This document shows, in pieces, positions 33,299 to 46,092 of a DNA stretch of 64,000 nucleotides (the first letter of the stretch is position 1; each line of letters begins with the position of its first letter). Below the pieces are notes generated by a model. It worked only from the letters and a program-made list of their open reading frames with translations. It ran no database searches and was not told the DNA's origin. The DNA comes from Pseudeuparius sepicola (Eukaryota > Arthropoda > Insecta > Coleoptera > Anthribidae), in the NCBI GenBank assembly GCA_963920635.1, contig OY987298.1:1674001-1738000 (forward strand), read 5' to 3'. The position numbers and the translations under genes were made by a program.

Positions 33299-34035
33299 TA
33301 CAGAGTGTCTCACTTAAGAGTGAAACAACCCTGTAACTTCTTTAATTTTTAACCGACCAGAACGAAATTTTTACTAAAGGTAAATGGCATTGTTTCCTAC
33401 TTATTTCCAAAAAATTAGTTGCCTACTCCAAAGTCAAAGCCACCTGCGATGCCACAAACGAGGCTAAAAATCCGAAAGTCATATTAGGATTTTTTTTTTC
33501 AAAAAAATTTACTAGAAAAAAGTGTTCAGAATCGATTCAGACCATAAATACAAAATTTTGTCAAAATCAAAAAATATTAAATAAATAAAATTAAAGTAAA
33601 AACTTAAAATTTAAATTTTTAAAATCTGTTTTGTAGCTTTTATTTTAAAATAATTACTCTATGAAAACAACTTGCCTTCAAAACTTCCATGACACACTTT
33701 TCTAAACGTAGAAAATTATTAAATTGCTGTTTTTGGAATTTAATTTTTTTAAATTAATATTGTTTGATTTTGACAACATTTTGGATTTAGGGTTCTGAAT
33801 CGATTCTGAACAACTTTTTCTAGTAAATTTTTTTTTTGACAACAAATGCCTAATTGACTTTCGGATTTTTAGCCTCGATTGTGGCATCGCAGGTGGCTTC
33901 GACTTTTTAGTAGGCAACTATTTTTTTGGACATAAGTAGGCAATAATGCCATCTACCTTTGGTAAAAATTTCGTTCTGGTCGGTTAAAAATTATAGAAGT
34001 TATAGGGTTGTTTCACTCTTATGTGAGACACTGTA
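33299..34035. mobile_element. Hairpin MITE (CAGAGTGTCTCACTTAAGAG)
   Basis: TACAGAGTGTCTCACTTAAG pairs with the complement ending at 34035. The arms run about 290 bp each, including GCCACCTGCGATGCCACAA and AACCGACCAGAACGAAA with their complements. The centre is near 33665. Confidence 0.88.
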
Positions 34036-34828
34036 TATTGATAGACAATAAAAAAATATCATATAGGTATCTAAATAATACATTTATTTTAAGTAAGGTA
34101 ATCCTGAACTAAGTTTTGGCTTCTATCGACACAAACTCTCCATCGAAAAAAAGTATTTTACAGATGACTTGTTATAGGAAAGATCACAGAAAATATACGC
34201 GTAGCGTATATTTTCGTAGCGTAGCGTATATTTTCTGTGGGAAAGATATTGATAAATAAAATTCAAAGCCTTACCAAATAAGTATAACTTTTTCCTTCCA
34301 GTGTTTATGTCGGTTTATGTAAATTAAAGGCCTTATTTACCAATTAATGCACACAAGCCTCGACACAAGCACAACCTGCACAACTAATGCTTAGTTTATA
34401 GTTAAACAACAAACAAAACGACATAATAAATAGTGAGTAAATTAGGGATCAAATAATGATTCCCTTTAACCATAACATGGCTAACTTTTTATTGCACATT
34501 CTATTTTATTTGCTGTATAAACCAGGCATAAACTCTGTTGAGTCCCCTATTTTTAATGCTCTGTTCTATAAATAATCTGTTTCCTTACCAGATTATTGTC
34601 CTTGGGAAATCTATAATACCATTGAGTAAAGGAATAACTCAATGATAATACTTAATTTCAAAGCACTGTCGAGCTGGACTGACGATCAGTCAGTTGTTTA
34701 CACTTTTTTCTTGACACATTAAACTGTAAACTATAAAAAATCGTAAAACACAACCAACCGCAGCCGTCATTAAACACCATGCATTATTTAGAATTCGTGA
34801 TTGGCAACTGACGTAGATGCGCATATTA
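34036..34828. other. No gene seen; one small hairpin
   Basis: AT-rich. At 34185-34240, CACAGAAAATATACGC and its complement GCGTATATTTTCTGTG flank two GTAGC repeats. Nothing else recognised. Confidence 0.45.
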
Positions 34829-35580
34829 TACAGGATGATTTTTTTAGGTCTACACCGCGATTTTCTCACTAATTTTGCGGCACACAAAAAAAACCGTAAG
34901 AAACAAAAATGTGGCAATTTTGGACCGCTAAGTGGTGCTGCAAAAGAAATCGGCATCCATGGCCAACTTGTCGCTCATTAAAAAAACCTCAAATTGAGCA
35001 AAATGACCGTGGAATGTTTATTTTAAGAGACAGAGGAAAACTTTTATATTGAAAATTGATGGCATTGAGAAACTTTATCCACCCAGGTGCTCAGATTTAC
35101 ACAGGGTCTTCGGCTCTCTTGAGACCATGAAAATTTTTGTCGATTTTAGGTTTTTTTATTACACCGCGAAAAGTTGGGTATGGCCCATTCCTTTTTTAAT
35201 GTCGCCTCGCTGACCAAAATTGCCATATTTTGTTTTCTTACATATTTTCTGTGCGGCCCAAAATAAGCGAGAAAATCGCTTAATAAGAAATAAACAAAAA
35301 AAAAATTCATAGCCTCAAGAGAGCCGAAGACTCTGTGTAATTTTCTGAAACTATCTGAGTACCCTTTTGCATAAAGCTTCTTAGTGCCATCAATTTTCAA
35401 TATAAAAGCTTTTCTCTGTCTCTTAAAATAAACATTCCACGGCCATTAATAGTTTTGCTCTATTTGAGGTTTTTTTAATATTGCGCGACAAGTTGGCCGC
35501 ATGAATGCCGATTTCTTTTGCAGCACCACTTAGCTGTCCAAAATTGCCATATATTTGTTCCTTAAAAAAATCATCCTGTA
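34829..35580. mobile_element. Hairpin MITE (CAGGATGATTTTTTTA)
   Basis: TACAGGATGATTTTTTTA pairs with TAAAAAAATCATCCTGTA. Inner blocks (CCGCAAAATTAG, GACAGAGAAAA, GGTCTTCGGCTCTCTTGAG) are mirrored. The minus frames at 34690-34956 and 35146-35400 follow the arms and are not genes. Confidence 0.88.
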
Positions 35581-35766
35581 TATAGTTGCCTTGTTTTCGG
35601 ATTCGTTAGTGACACACCGTGGGTAAGTGTATCGTGGGTAGAACAAAGCCATGAACTGAGAAATTGACAATAAGGCTGGCAGTTGTGCGAATAGTACGAC
35701 GAGACAATGTACATGGAATGGACAGCCCGATATCCCCGCAAAAAGACGGAAAACTTTTTAACGCAA
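35581..35766. other. Left junction of the satellite array
   Basis: Unique sequence leading into the array. Its last 30 bases (GAAAACTTTTTAACGCAACAACGC) are a diverged version of the unit end (GAAAACACTTTACGTCAACGC). Homology therefore fades just before the first full unit. Confidence 0.6.
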
Positions 35767-38700
35767 CAACGCAAGTCTACAAGTCTCACGTTACCTGAAA
35801 CTCTTTTACTAGGCGAGTGTCCCCGATGGTCTCTCCAAAATGAAAGAAGCTCCAAGCCCGGGTCGAGTGGCCACTCCAAAGGCTCGACATCAAAGTGCAT
35901 AAGAAATGATCGCGAATACTCGTCTACCTAACTAGGCAAGGTACACGAAGAACCGCACTCTGCCCAGAGTATGGTCCGGTAATGCACTTCTTTTAGAATT
36001 GAAAACACTTTACGTCAACGCAAGTCTACAAGTCTCACGTTACCTGAAACTCTTTTACTAGGCGAGTGTCCCTGATGGTCTCTCCAAAATGAAAGAAGCT
36101 CCAAGCCCGGGTCGAGTGGCCACTCCAAAGGCTCGACATCAAAGTGCATAAGAAATGATCGCGAATACTCGTCTACCTAACTAGGCAAGGTACACGAAGA
36201 ACCGCACTCTGCCCAGAGTATGGTCCGGTAATGCACTTCTTTTAGAATTGAAAACACTTTACGTCAACGCAAGTCTACAAGTCTCACGTTACCTGAAACT
36301 CTTTTACTAGGCGAGTGTCCCTGATGGTCTCTCCAAAATGAAAGAAGCTCCAAGCCCGGGTCGAGTGGCCACTCCAAAGGCTCGACATCAAAGTGCATAA
36401 GAAATGATCGCGAATACTCGTCTACCTAACTAGGCAAGGTACACGAAGAACCGCACTCTGCCCAGAGTATGGTCCGGTAATGCACTTCTTTTAGAATTGA
36501 AAACACTTTACGTCAACGCAAGTCTACAAGTCTCACGTTATCTGAAACTCTTTTACTAGGCGAGTGTCCCTGATGGTCTCTCCAAAATGAAAGAAGCTCC
36601 AAGCCCGGGTCGAGTGGCCACTCCAAAGGCTCGACATCAAAGTGCATAAGAAATGATCGCGAATACTCGTCTACCTAACTAGGCAAGGTACACGAAGAAC
36701 CGCACTCTGCCCAGAGTATGGTCCGGTAATGCACTTCTTTTAGAATTGAAAACACTTTACGTCAACGCAAGTCTACAAGTCTCACGTTACCTGAAACTCT
36801 TTTACTAGGCGAGTGTCCCTGATGGTCTCTCCAAAATGAAAGAAGCTCCAAGCCCGGGTCGAGTGGCCACTCCAAAGGCTCGACATCAAAGTGCATAAGA
36901 AATGATCGCGAATACTCGTCTACCTAACTAGGCAAGGTACACGAAGAACCGCACTCTGCCCAGAGTATGGTCCGGTAATGCACTTCTTTTAGAATTGAAA
37001 ACACTTTACGTCAACGCAAGTCTACAAGTCTCACGTTACCTGAAACTCTTTTACTAGGCGAGTGTCCCTGATGGTCTCTCCAAAATGAAAGAAGCTCCAA
37101 GCCCGGGTCGAGTGGCCACTCCAAAGGCTCGACATCAAAGTGCATAAGAAATGATCGCGAATACTCGTCTACCTAACTAGGCAAGGTACACGAAGAACCG
37201 CACTCTGCCCAGAGTATGGTCCGGTAATGCACTTCTTTTAGAATTGAAAACACTTTACGTCAACGCAAGTCTACAAGTCTCACGTTACCTGAAACTCTTT
37301 TACTAGGCGAGTGTCCCCGATGGTCTCTCCAAAATGAAAGAAGCTCCAAGCCCGGGTCGAGTGGCCACTCCAAAGGCTCGACATCAAAGTGCATAAGAAA
37401 TGATCGCGAATACTCGTCTACCTAACTAGGCAAGGTACACGAAGAACCGCACTCTGCCCAGAGTATGGTCCGGTAATGCACTTCTTTTAGAATTGAAAAC
37501 ACTTTACGTCAACGCAAGTCTACAAGTCTCACGTTACCTGAAACTCTTTTACTAGGCGAGTGTCCCTGATGGTCTCTCCAAAATGAAAGAAGCTCCAAGC
37601 CCGGGTCGAGTGGCCACTCCAAAGGCTCGACATCAAAGTGCATAAGAAATGATCGCGAATACTCGTCTACCTAACTAGGCAAGGTACACGAAGAACCGCA
37701 CTCTGCCCAGAGTATGGTCCGGTAATGCACTTCTTTTAGAATTGAAAACACTTTACGTCAACGCAAGTCTACAAGTCTCACGTTACCTGAAACTCTTTTA
37801 CTAGGCGAGTGTCCCTGATGGTCTCTCCAAAATGAAAGAAGCTCCAAGCCCGGGTCGAGTGGCCACTCCAAAGGCTCGACATCAAAGTGCATAAGAAATG
37901 ATCGCGAATACTCGTCTACCTAACTAGGCAAGGTACACGAAGAACCGCACTCTGCCCAGAGTATGGTCCGGTAATGCACTTCTTTTAGAATTGAAAACAC
38001 TTTACGTCAACGCAAGTCTACAAGTCTCACGTTACCTGAAACTCTTTTACTAGGCGAGTGTCCCTGATGGTCTCTCCAAAATGAAAGAAGCTCCAAGCCC
38101 GGGTCGAGTGGCCACTCCAAAGGCTCGACATCAAAGTGCATAAGAAATGATCGCGAATACTCGTCTACCTAACTAGGCAAGGTACACGAAGAACCGCACT
38201 CTGCCCAGAGTATGGTCCGGTAATGCACTTCTTTTAGAATTGAAAACACTTTACGTCAACGCAAGTCTACAAGTCTCACGTTACCTGAAACTCTTTTACT
38301 AGGCGAGTGTCCCCGATGGTCTCTCCAAAATGAAAGAAGCTCCAAGCCCGGGTCGAGTGGCCACTCCAAAGGCTCGACATCAAAGTGCATAAGAAATGAT
38401 CGCGAATACTCGTCTACCTAACTAGGCAAGGTACACGAAGAACCGCACTCTGCCCAGAGTATGGTCCGGTAATGCACTTCTTTTAGAATTGAAAACACTT
38501 TACGTCAACGCAAGTCTACAAGTCTCACGTTACCTGAAACTCTTTTACTAGGCGAGTGTCCCCGATGGTCTCTCCAAAATGAAAGAAGCTCCAAGCCCGG
38601 GTCGAGTGGCCACTCCAAAGGCTCGACATCAAAGTGCATAAGAAATGATCGCGAATACTCGTCTACCTAACTAGGCAAGGTACACGAAGAACCGCACTCT

Positions 38701-41700
38701 GCCCAGAGTATGGTCCGGTAATGCACTTCTTTTAGAATTGAAAACACTTTACGTCAACGCAAGTCTACAAGTCTCACGTTACCTGAAACTCTTTTACTAG
38801 GCGAGTGTCCCCGATGGTCTCTCCAAAATGAAAGAAGCTCCAAGCCCGGGTCGAGTGGCCACTCCAAAGGCTCGACATCAAAGTGCATAAGAAATGATCG
38901 CGAATACTCGTCTACCTAACTAGGCAAGGTACACGAAGAACCGCACTCTGCCCAGAGTATGGTCCGGTAATGCACTTCTTTTAGAATTGAAAACACTTTA
39001 CGTCAACGCAAGTCTACAAGTCTCACGTTACCTGAAACTCTTTTACTAGGCGAGTGTCCCCGATGGTCTCTCCAAAATGAAAGAAGCTCCAAGCCCGGGT
39101 CGAGTGGCCACTCCAAAGGCTCGACATCAAAGTGCATAAGAAATGATCGCGAATACTCGTCTACCTAACTAGGCAAGGTACACGAAGAACCGCACTCTGC
39201 CCAGAGTATGGTCCGGTAATGCACTTCTTTTAGAATTGAAAACACTTTACGTCAACGCAAGTCTACAAGTCTCACGTTACCTGAAACTCTTTTACTAGGC
39301 GAGTGTCCCCGATGGTCTCTCCAAAATGAAAGAAGCTCCAAGCCCGGGTCGAGTGGCCACTCCAAAGGCTCGACATCAAAGTGCATAAGAAATGATCGCG
39401 AATACTCGTCTACCTAACTAGGCAAGGTACACGAAGAACCGCACTCTGCCCAGAGTATGGTCCGGTAATGCACTTCTTTTAGAATTGAAAACACTTTACG
39501 TCAACGCAAGTCTACAAGTCTCACGTTACCTGAAACTCTTTTACTAGGCGAGTGTCCCCGATGGTCTCTCCAAAATGAAAGAAGCTCCAAGCCCGGGTCG
39601 AGTGGCCACTCCAAAGGCTCGACATCAAAGTGCATAAGAAATGATCGCGAATACTCGTCTACCTAACTAGGCAAGGTACACGAAGAACCGCACTCTGCCC
39701 AGAGTATGGTCCGGTAATGCACTTCTTTTAGAATTGAAAACACTTTACGTCAACGCAAGTCTACAAGTCTCACGTTACCTGAAACTCTTTTACTAGGCGA
39801 GTGTCCCTGATGGTCTCTCCAAAATGAAAGAAGCTCCAAGCCCGGGTCGAGTGGCCACTCCAAAGGCTCGACATCAAAGTGCATAAGAAATGATCGCGAA
39901 TACTCGTCTACCTAACTAGGCAAGGTACACGAAGAACCGCACTCTGCCCAGAGTATGGTCCGGTAATGCACTTCTTTTAGAATTGAAAACACTTTACGTC
40001 AACGCAAGTCTACAAGTCTCACGTTACCTGAAACTCTTTTACTAGGCGAGTGTCCCTGATGGTCTCTCCAAAATGAAAGAAGCTCCAAGCCCGGGTCGAG
40101 TGGCCACTCCAAAGGCTCGACATCAAAGTGCATAAGAAATGATCGCGAATACTCGTCTACCTAACTAGGCAAGGTACACGAAGAACCGCACTCTGCCCAG
40201 AGTATGGTCCGGTAATGCACTTCTTTTAGAATTGAAAACACTTTACGTCAACGCAAGTCTACAAGTCTCACGTTACCTGAAACTCTTTTACTAGGCGAGT
40301 GTCCCTGATGGTCTCTCCAAAATGAAAGAAGCTCCAAGCCCGGGTCGAGTGGCCACTCCAAAGGCTCGACATCAAAGTGCATAAGAAATGATCGCGAATA
40401 CTCGTCTACCTAACTAGGCAAGGTACACGAAGAACCGCACTCTGCCCAGAGTATGGTCCGGTAATGCACTTCTTTTAGAATTGAAAACACTTTACGTCAA
40501 CGCAAGTCTACAAGTCTCACGTTACCTGAAACTCTTTTACTAGGCGAGTGTCCCTGATGGTCTCTCCAAAATGAAAGAAGCTCCAAGCCCGGGTCGAGTG
40601 GCCACTCCAAAGGCTCGACATCAAAGTGCATAAGAAATGATCGCGAATACTCGTCTACCTAACTAGGCAAGGTACACGAAGAACCGCACTCTGCCCAGAG
40701 TATGGTCCGGTAATGCACTTCTTTTAGAATTGAAAACACTTTACGTCAACGCAAGTCTACAAGTCTCACGTTACCTGAAACTCTTTTACTAGGCGAGTGT
40801 CCCTGATGGTCTCTCCAAAATGAAAGAAGCTCCAAGCCCGGGTCGAGTGGCCACTCCAAAGGCTCGACATCAAAGTGCATAAGAAATGATCGCGAATACT
40901 CGTCTACCTAACTAGGCAAGGTACACGAAGAACCGCACTCTGCCCAGAGTATGGTCCGGTAATGCACTTCTTTTAGAATTGAAAACACTTTACGTCAACG
41001 CAAGTCTACAAGTCTCACGTTACCTGAAACTCTTTTACTAGGCGAGTGTCCCCGATGGTCTCTCCAAAATGAAAGAAGCTCCAAGCCCGGGTCGAGTGGC
41101 CACTCCAAAGGCTCGACATCAAAGTGCATAAGAAATGATCGCGAATACTCGTCTACCTAACTAGGCAAGGTACACGAAGAACCGCACTCTGCCCAGAGTA
41201 TGGTCCGGTAATGCACTTCTTTTAGAATTGAAAACACTTTACGTCAACGCAAGTCTACAAGTCTCACGTTACCTGAAACTCTTTTACTAGGCGAGTGTCC
41301 CTGATGGTCTCTCCAAAATGAAAGAAGCTCCAAGCCCGGGTCGAGTGGCCACTCCAAAGGCTCGACATCAAAGTGCATAAGAAATGATCGCGAATACTCG
41401 TCTACCTAACTAGGCAAGGTACACGAAGAACCGCACTCTGCCCAGAGTATGGTCCGGTAATGCACTTCTTTTAGAATTGAAAACACTTTACGTCAACGCA
41501 AGTCTACAAGTCTCACGTTACCTGAAACTCTTTTACTAGGCGAGTGTCCCTGATGGTCTCTCCAAAATGAAAGAAGCTCCAAGCCCGGGTCGAGTGGCCA
41601 CTCCAAAGGCTCGACATCAAAGTGCATAAGAAATGATCGCGAATACTCGTCTACCTAACTAGGCAAGGTACACGAAGAACCGCACTCTGCCCAGAGTATG

Positions 41701-44700
41701 GTCCGGTAATGCACTTCTTTTAGAATTGAAAACACTTTACGTCAACGCAAGTCTACAAGTCTCACGTTACCTGAAACTCTTTTACTAGGCGAGTGTCCCC
41801 GATGGTCTCTCCAAAATGAAAGAAGCTCCAAGCCCGGGTCGAGTGGCCACTCCAAAGGCTCGACATCAAAGTGCATAAGAAATGATCGCGAATACTCGTC
41901 TACCTAACTAGGCAAGGTACACGAAGAACCGCACTCTGCCCAGAGTATGGTCCGGTAATGCACTTCTTTTAGAATTGAAAACACTTTACGTCAACGCAAG
42001 TCTACAAGTCTCACGTTACCTGAAACTCTTTTACTAGGCGAGTGTCCCTGATGGTCTCTCCAAAATGAAAGAAGCTCCAAGCCCGGGTCGAGTGGCCACT
42101 CCAAAGGCTCGACATCAAAGTGCATAAGAAATGATCGCGAATACTCGTCTACCTAACTAGGCAAGGTACACGAAGAACCGCACTCTGCCCAGAGTATGGT
42201 CCGGTAATGCACTTCTTTTAGAATTGAAAACACTTTACGTCAACGCAAGTCTACAAGTCTCACGTTACCTGAAACTCTTTTACTAGGCGAGTGTCCCTGA
42301 TGGTCTCTCCAAAATGAAAGAAGCTCCAAGCCCGGGTCGAGTGGCCACTCCAAAGGCTCGACATCAAAGTGCATAAGAAATGATCGCGAATACTCGTCTA
42401 CCTAACTAGGCAAGGTACACGAAGAACCGCACTCTGCCCAGAGTATGGTCCGGTAATGCACTTCTTTTAGAATTGAAAACACTTTACGTCAACGCAAGTC
42501 TACAAGTCTCACGTTACCTGAAACTCTTTTACTAGGCGAGTGTCCCTGATGGTCTCTCCAAAATGAAAGAAGCTCCAAGCCCGGGTCGAGTGGCCACTCC
42601 AAAGGCTCGACATCAAAGTGCATAAGAAATGATCGCGAATACTCGTCTACCTAACTAGGCAAGGTACACGAAGAACCGCACTCTGCCCAGAGTATGGTCC
42701 GGTAATGCACTTCTTTTAGAATTGAAAACACTTTACGTCAACGCAAGTCTACAAGTCTCACGTTACCTGAAACTCTTTTACTAGGCGAGTGTCCCTGATG
42801 GTCTCTCCAAAATGAAAGAAGCTCCAAGCCCGGGTCGAGTGGCCACTCCAAAGGCTCGACATCAAAGTGCATAAGAAATGATCGCGAATACTCGTCTACC
42901 TAACTAGGCAAGGTACACGAAGAACCGCACTCTGCCCAGAGTATGGTCCGGTAATGCACTTCTTTTAGAATTGAAAACACTTTACGTCAACGCAAGTCTA
43001 CAAGTCTCACGTTACCTGAAACTCTTTTACTAGGCGAGTGTCCCCGATGGTCTCTCCAAAATGAAAGAAGCTCCAAGCCCGGGTCGAGTGGCCACTCCAA
43101 AGGCTCGACATCAAAGTGCATAAGAAATGATCGCGAATACTCGTCTACCTAACTAGGCAAGGTACACGAAGAACCGCACTCTGCCCAGAGTATGGTCCGG
43201 TAATGCACTTCTTTTAGAATTGAAAACACTTTACGTCAACGCAAGTCTACAAGTCTCACGTTACCTGAAACTCTTTTACTAGGCGAGTGTCCCTGATGGT
43301 CTCTCCAAAATGAAAGAAGCTCCAAGCCCGGGTCGAGTGGCCACTCCAAAGGCTCGACATCAAAGTGCATAAGAAATGATCGCGAATACTCGTCTACCTA
43401 ACTAGGCAAGGTACACGAAGAACCGCACTCTGCCCAGAGTATGGTCCGGTAATGCACTTCTTTTAGAATTGAAAACACTTTACGTCAACGCAAGTCTACA
43501 AGTCTCACGTTACCTGAAACTCTTTTACTAGGCGAGTGTCCCTGATGGTCTCTCCAAAATGAAAGAAGCTCCAAGCCCGGGTCGAGTGGCCACTCCAAAG
43601 GCTCGACATCAAAGTGCATAAGAAATGATCGCGAATACTCGTCTACCTAACTAGGCAAGGTACACGAAGAACCGCACTCTGCCCAGAGTATGGTCCGGTA
43701 ATGCACTTCTTTTAGAATTGAAAACACTTTACGTCAACGCAAGTCTACAAGTCTCACGTTACCTGAAACTCTTTTACTAGGCGAGTGTCCCTGATGGTCT
43801 CTCCAAAATGAAAGAAGCTCCAAGCCCGGGTCGAGTGGCCACTCCAAAGGCTCGACATCAAAGTGCATAAGAAATGATCGCGAATACTCGTCTACCTAAC
43901 TAGGCAAGGTACACGAAGAACCGCACTCTGCCCAGAGTATGGTCCGGTAATGCACTTCTTTTAGAATTGAAAACACTTTACGTCAACGCAAGTCTACAAG
44001 TCTCACGTTACCTGAAACTCTTTTACTAGGCGAGTGTCCCCGATGGTCTCTCCAAAATGAAAGAAGCTCCAAGCCCGGGTCGAGTGGCCACTCCAAAGGC
44101 TCGACATCAAAGTGCATAAGAAATGATCGCGAATACTCGTCTACCTAACTAGGCAAGGTACACGAAGAACCGCACTCTGCCCAGAGTATGGTCCGGTAAT
44201 GCACTTCTTTTAGAATTGAAAACACTTTACGTCAACGCAAGTCTACAAGTCTCACGTTACCTGAAACTCTTTTACTAGGCGAGTGTCCCTGATGGTCTCT
44301 CCAAAATGAAAGAAGCTCCAAGCCCGGGTCGAGTGGCCACTCCAAAGGCTCGACATCAAAGTGCATAAGAAATGATCGCGAATACTCGTCTACCTAACTA
44401 GGCAAGGTACACGAAGAACCGCACTCTGCCCAGAGTATGGTCCGGTAATGCACTTCTTTTAGAATTGAAAACACTTTACGTCAACGCAAGTCTACAAGTC
44501 TCACGTTACCTGAAACTCTTTTACTAGGCGAGTGTCCCTGATGGTCTCTCCAAAATGAAAGAAGCTCCAAGCCCGGGTCGAGTGGCCACTCCAAAGGCTC
44601 GACATCAAAGTGCATAAGAAATGATCGCGAATACTCGTCTACCTAACTAGGCAAGGTACACGAAGAACCGCACTCTGCCCAGAGTATGGTCCGGTAATGC

Positions 44701-45975
44701 ACTTCTTTTAGAATTGAAAACACTTTACGTCAACGCAAGTCTACAAGTCTCACGTTACCTGAAACTCTTTTACTAGGCGAGTGTCCCCGATGGTCTCTCC
44801 AAAATGAAAGAAGCTCCAAGCCCGGGTCGAGTGGCCACTCCAAAGGCTCGACATCAAAGTGCATAAGAAATGATCGCGAATACTCGTCTACCTAACTAGG
44901 CAAGGTACACGAAGAACCGCACTCTGCCCAGAGTATGGTCCGGTAATGCACTTCTTTTAGAATTGAAAACACTTTACGTCAACGCAAGTCTACAAGTCTC
45001 ACGTTACCTGAAACTCTTTTACTAGGCGAGTGTCCCCGATGGTCTCTCCAAAATGAAAGAAGCTCCAAGCCCGGGTCGAGTGGCCACTCCAAAGGCTCGA
45101 CATCAAAGTGCATAAGAAATGATCGCGAATACTCGTCTACCTAACTAGGCAAGGTACACGAAGAACCGCACTCTGCCCAGAGTATGGTCCGGTAATGCAC
45201 TTCTTTTAGAATTGAAAACACTTTACGTCAACGCAAGTCTACAAGTCTCACGTTACCTGAAACTCTTTTACTAGGCGAGTGTCCCTGATGGTCTCTCCAA
45301 AATGAAAGAAGCTCCAAGCCCGGGTCGAGTGGCCACTCCAAAGGCTCGACATCAAAGTGCATAAGAAATGATCGCGAATACTCGTCTACCTAACTAGGCA
45401 AGGTACACGAAGAACCGCACTCTGCCCAGAGTATGGTCCGGTAATGCACTTCTTTTAGAATTGAAAACACTTTACGTCAACGCAAGTCTACAAGTCTCAC
45501 GTTACCTGAAACTCTTTTACTAGGCGAGTGTCCCCGATGGTCTCTCCAAAATGAAAGAAGCTCCAAGCCCGGGTCGAGTGGCCACTCCAAAGGCTCGACA
45601 TCAAAGTGCATAAGAAATGATCGCGAATACTCGTCTACCTAACTAGGCAAGGTACACGAAGAACCGCACTCTGCCCAGAGTATGGTCCGGTAATGCACTT
45701 CTTTTAGAATTGAAAACACTTTACGTCAACGCAAGTCTACAAGTCTCACGTTACCTGAAACTCTTTTACTAGGCGAGTGTCCCCGATGGTCTCTCCAAAA
45801 TGAAAGAAGCTCCAAGCCCGGGTCGAGTGGCCACTCCAAAGGCTCGACATCAAAGTGCATAAGAAATGATCGCGAATACTCGTCTACCTAACTAGGCAAG
45901 GTACACGAAGAACCGCACTCTGCCCAGAGTATGGTCCGGTAATGCACTTCTTTTAGAATTGAAAACACTTTACGT
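35767..45975. repeat. Satellite array: 41 units of 249 bp
   Basis: Units start CAACGCAAGTCTACAAGTCT. The spacing is 249 bp at every start I checked near the left end, and the total of 10,209 bp equals 41 x 249 exactly. Units are almost identical. The recurrent variant is C or T in GTGTCCC(C/T)GATGG: 16 units have C and 25 have T. Unit 4 also has TTATCTG for TTACCTG. The unit length is divisible by three, yet every frame on both strands is stopped, so it is not coding. It holds a CCCGGG site. I do not recognise the family. Confidence 0.97.
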
Positions 45976-46092
45976 CAACGCTCAGTCTACGGTCTATAGG
46001 GGAAAATTAAAGACTATATACCCTAGGACGTTTATTTAGTGGTAAAATTTATTTACGAAATATTTTTTAACAATAAATGTTATTATGCCACT

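Noticed and set aside
35767..45975. Satellite as a CRISPR-like array, a coding repeat or an rDNA spacer
   Set aside because: There are no short spacers between repeats, every frame is stopped although the unit is a multiple of three, and no rRNA or 5S-like sequence is recognisable.
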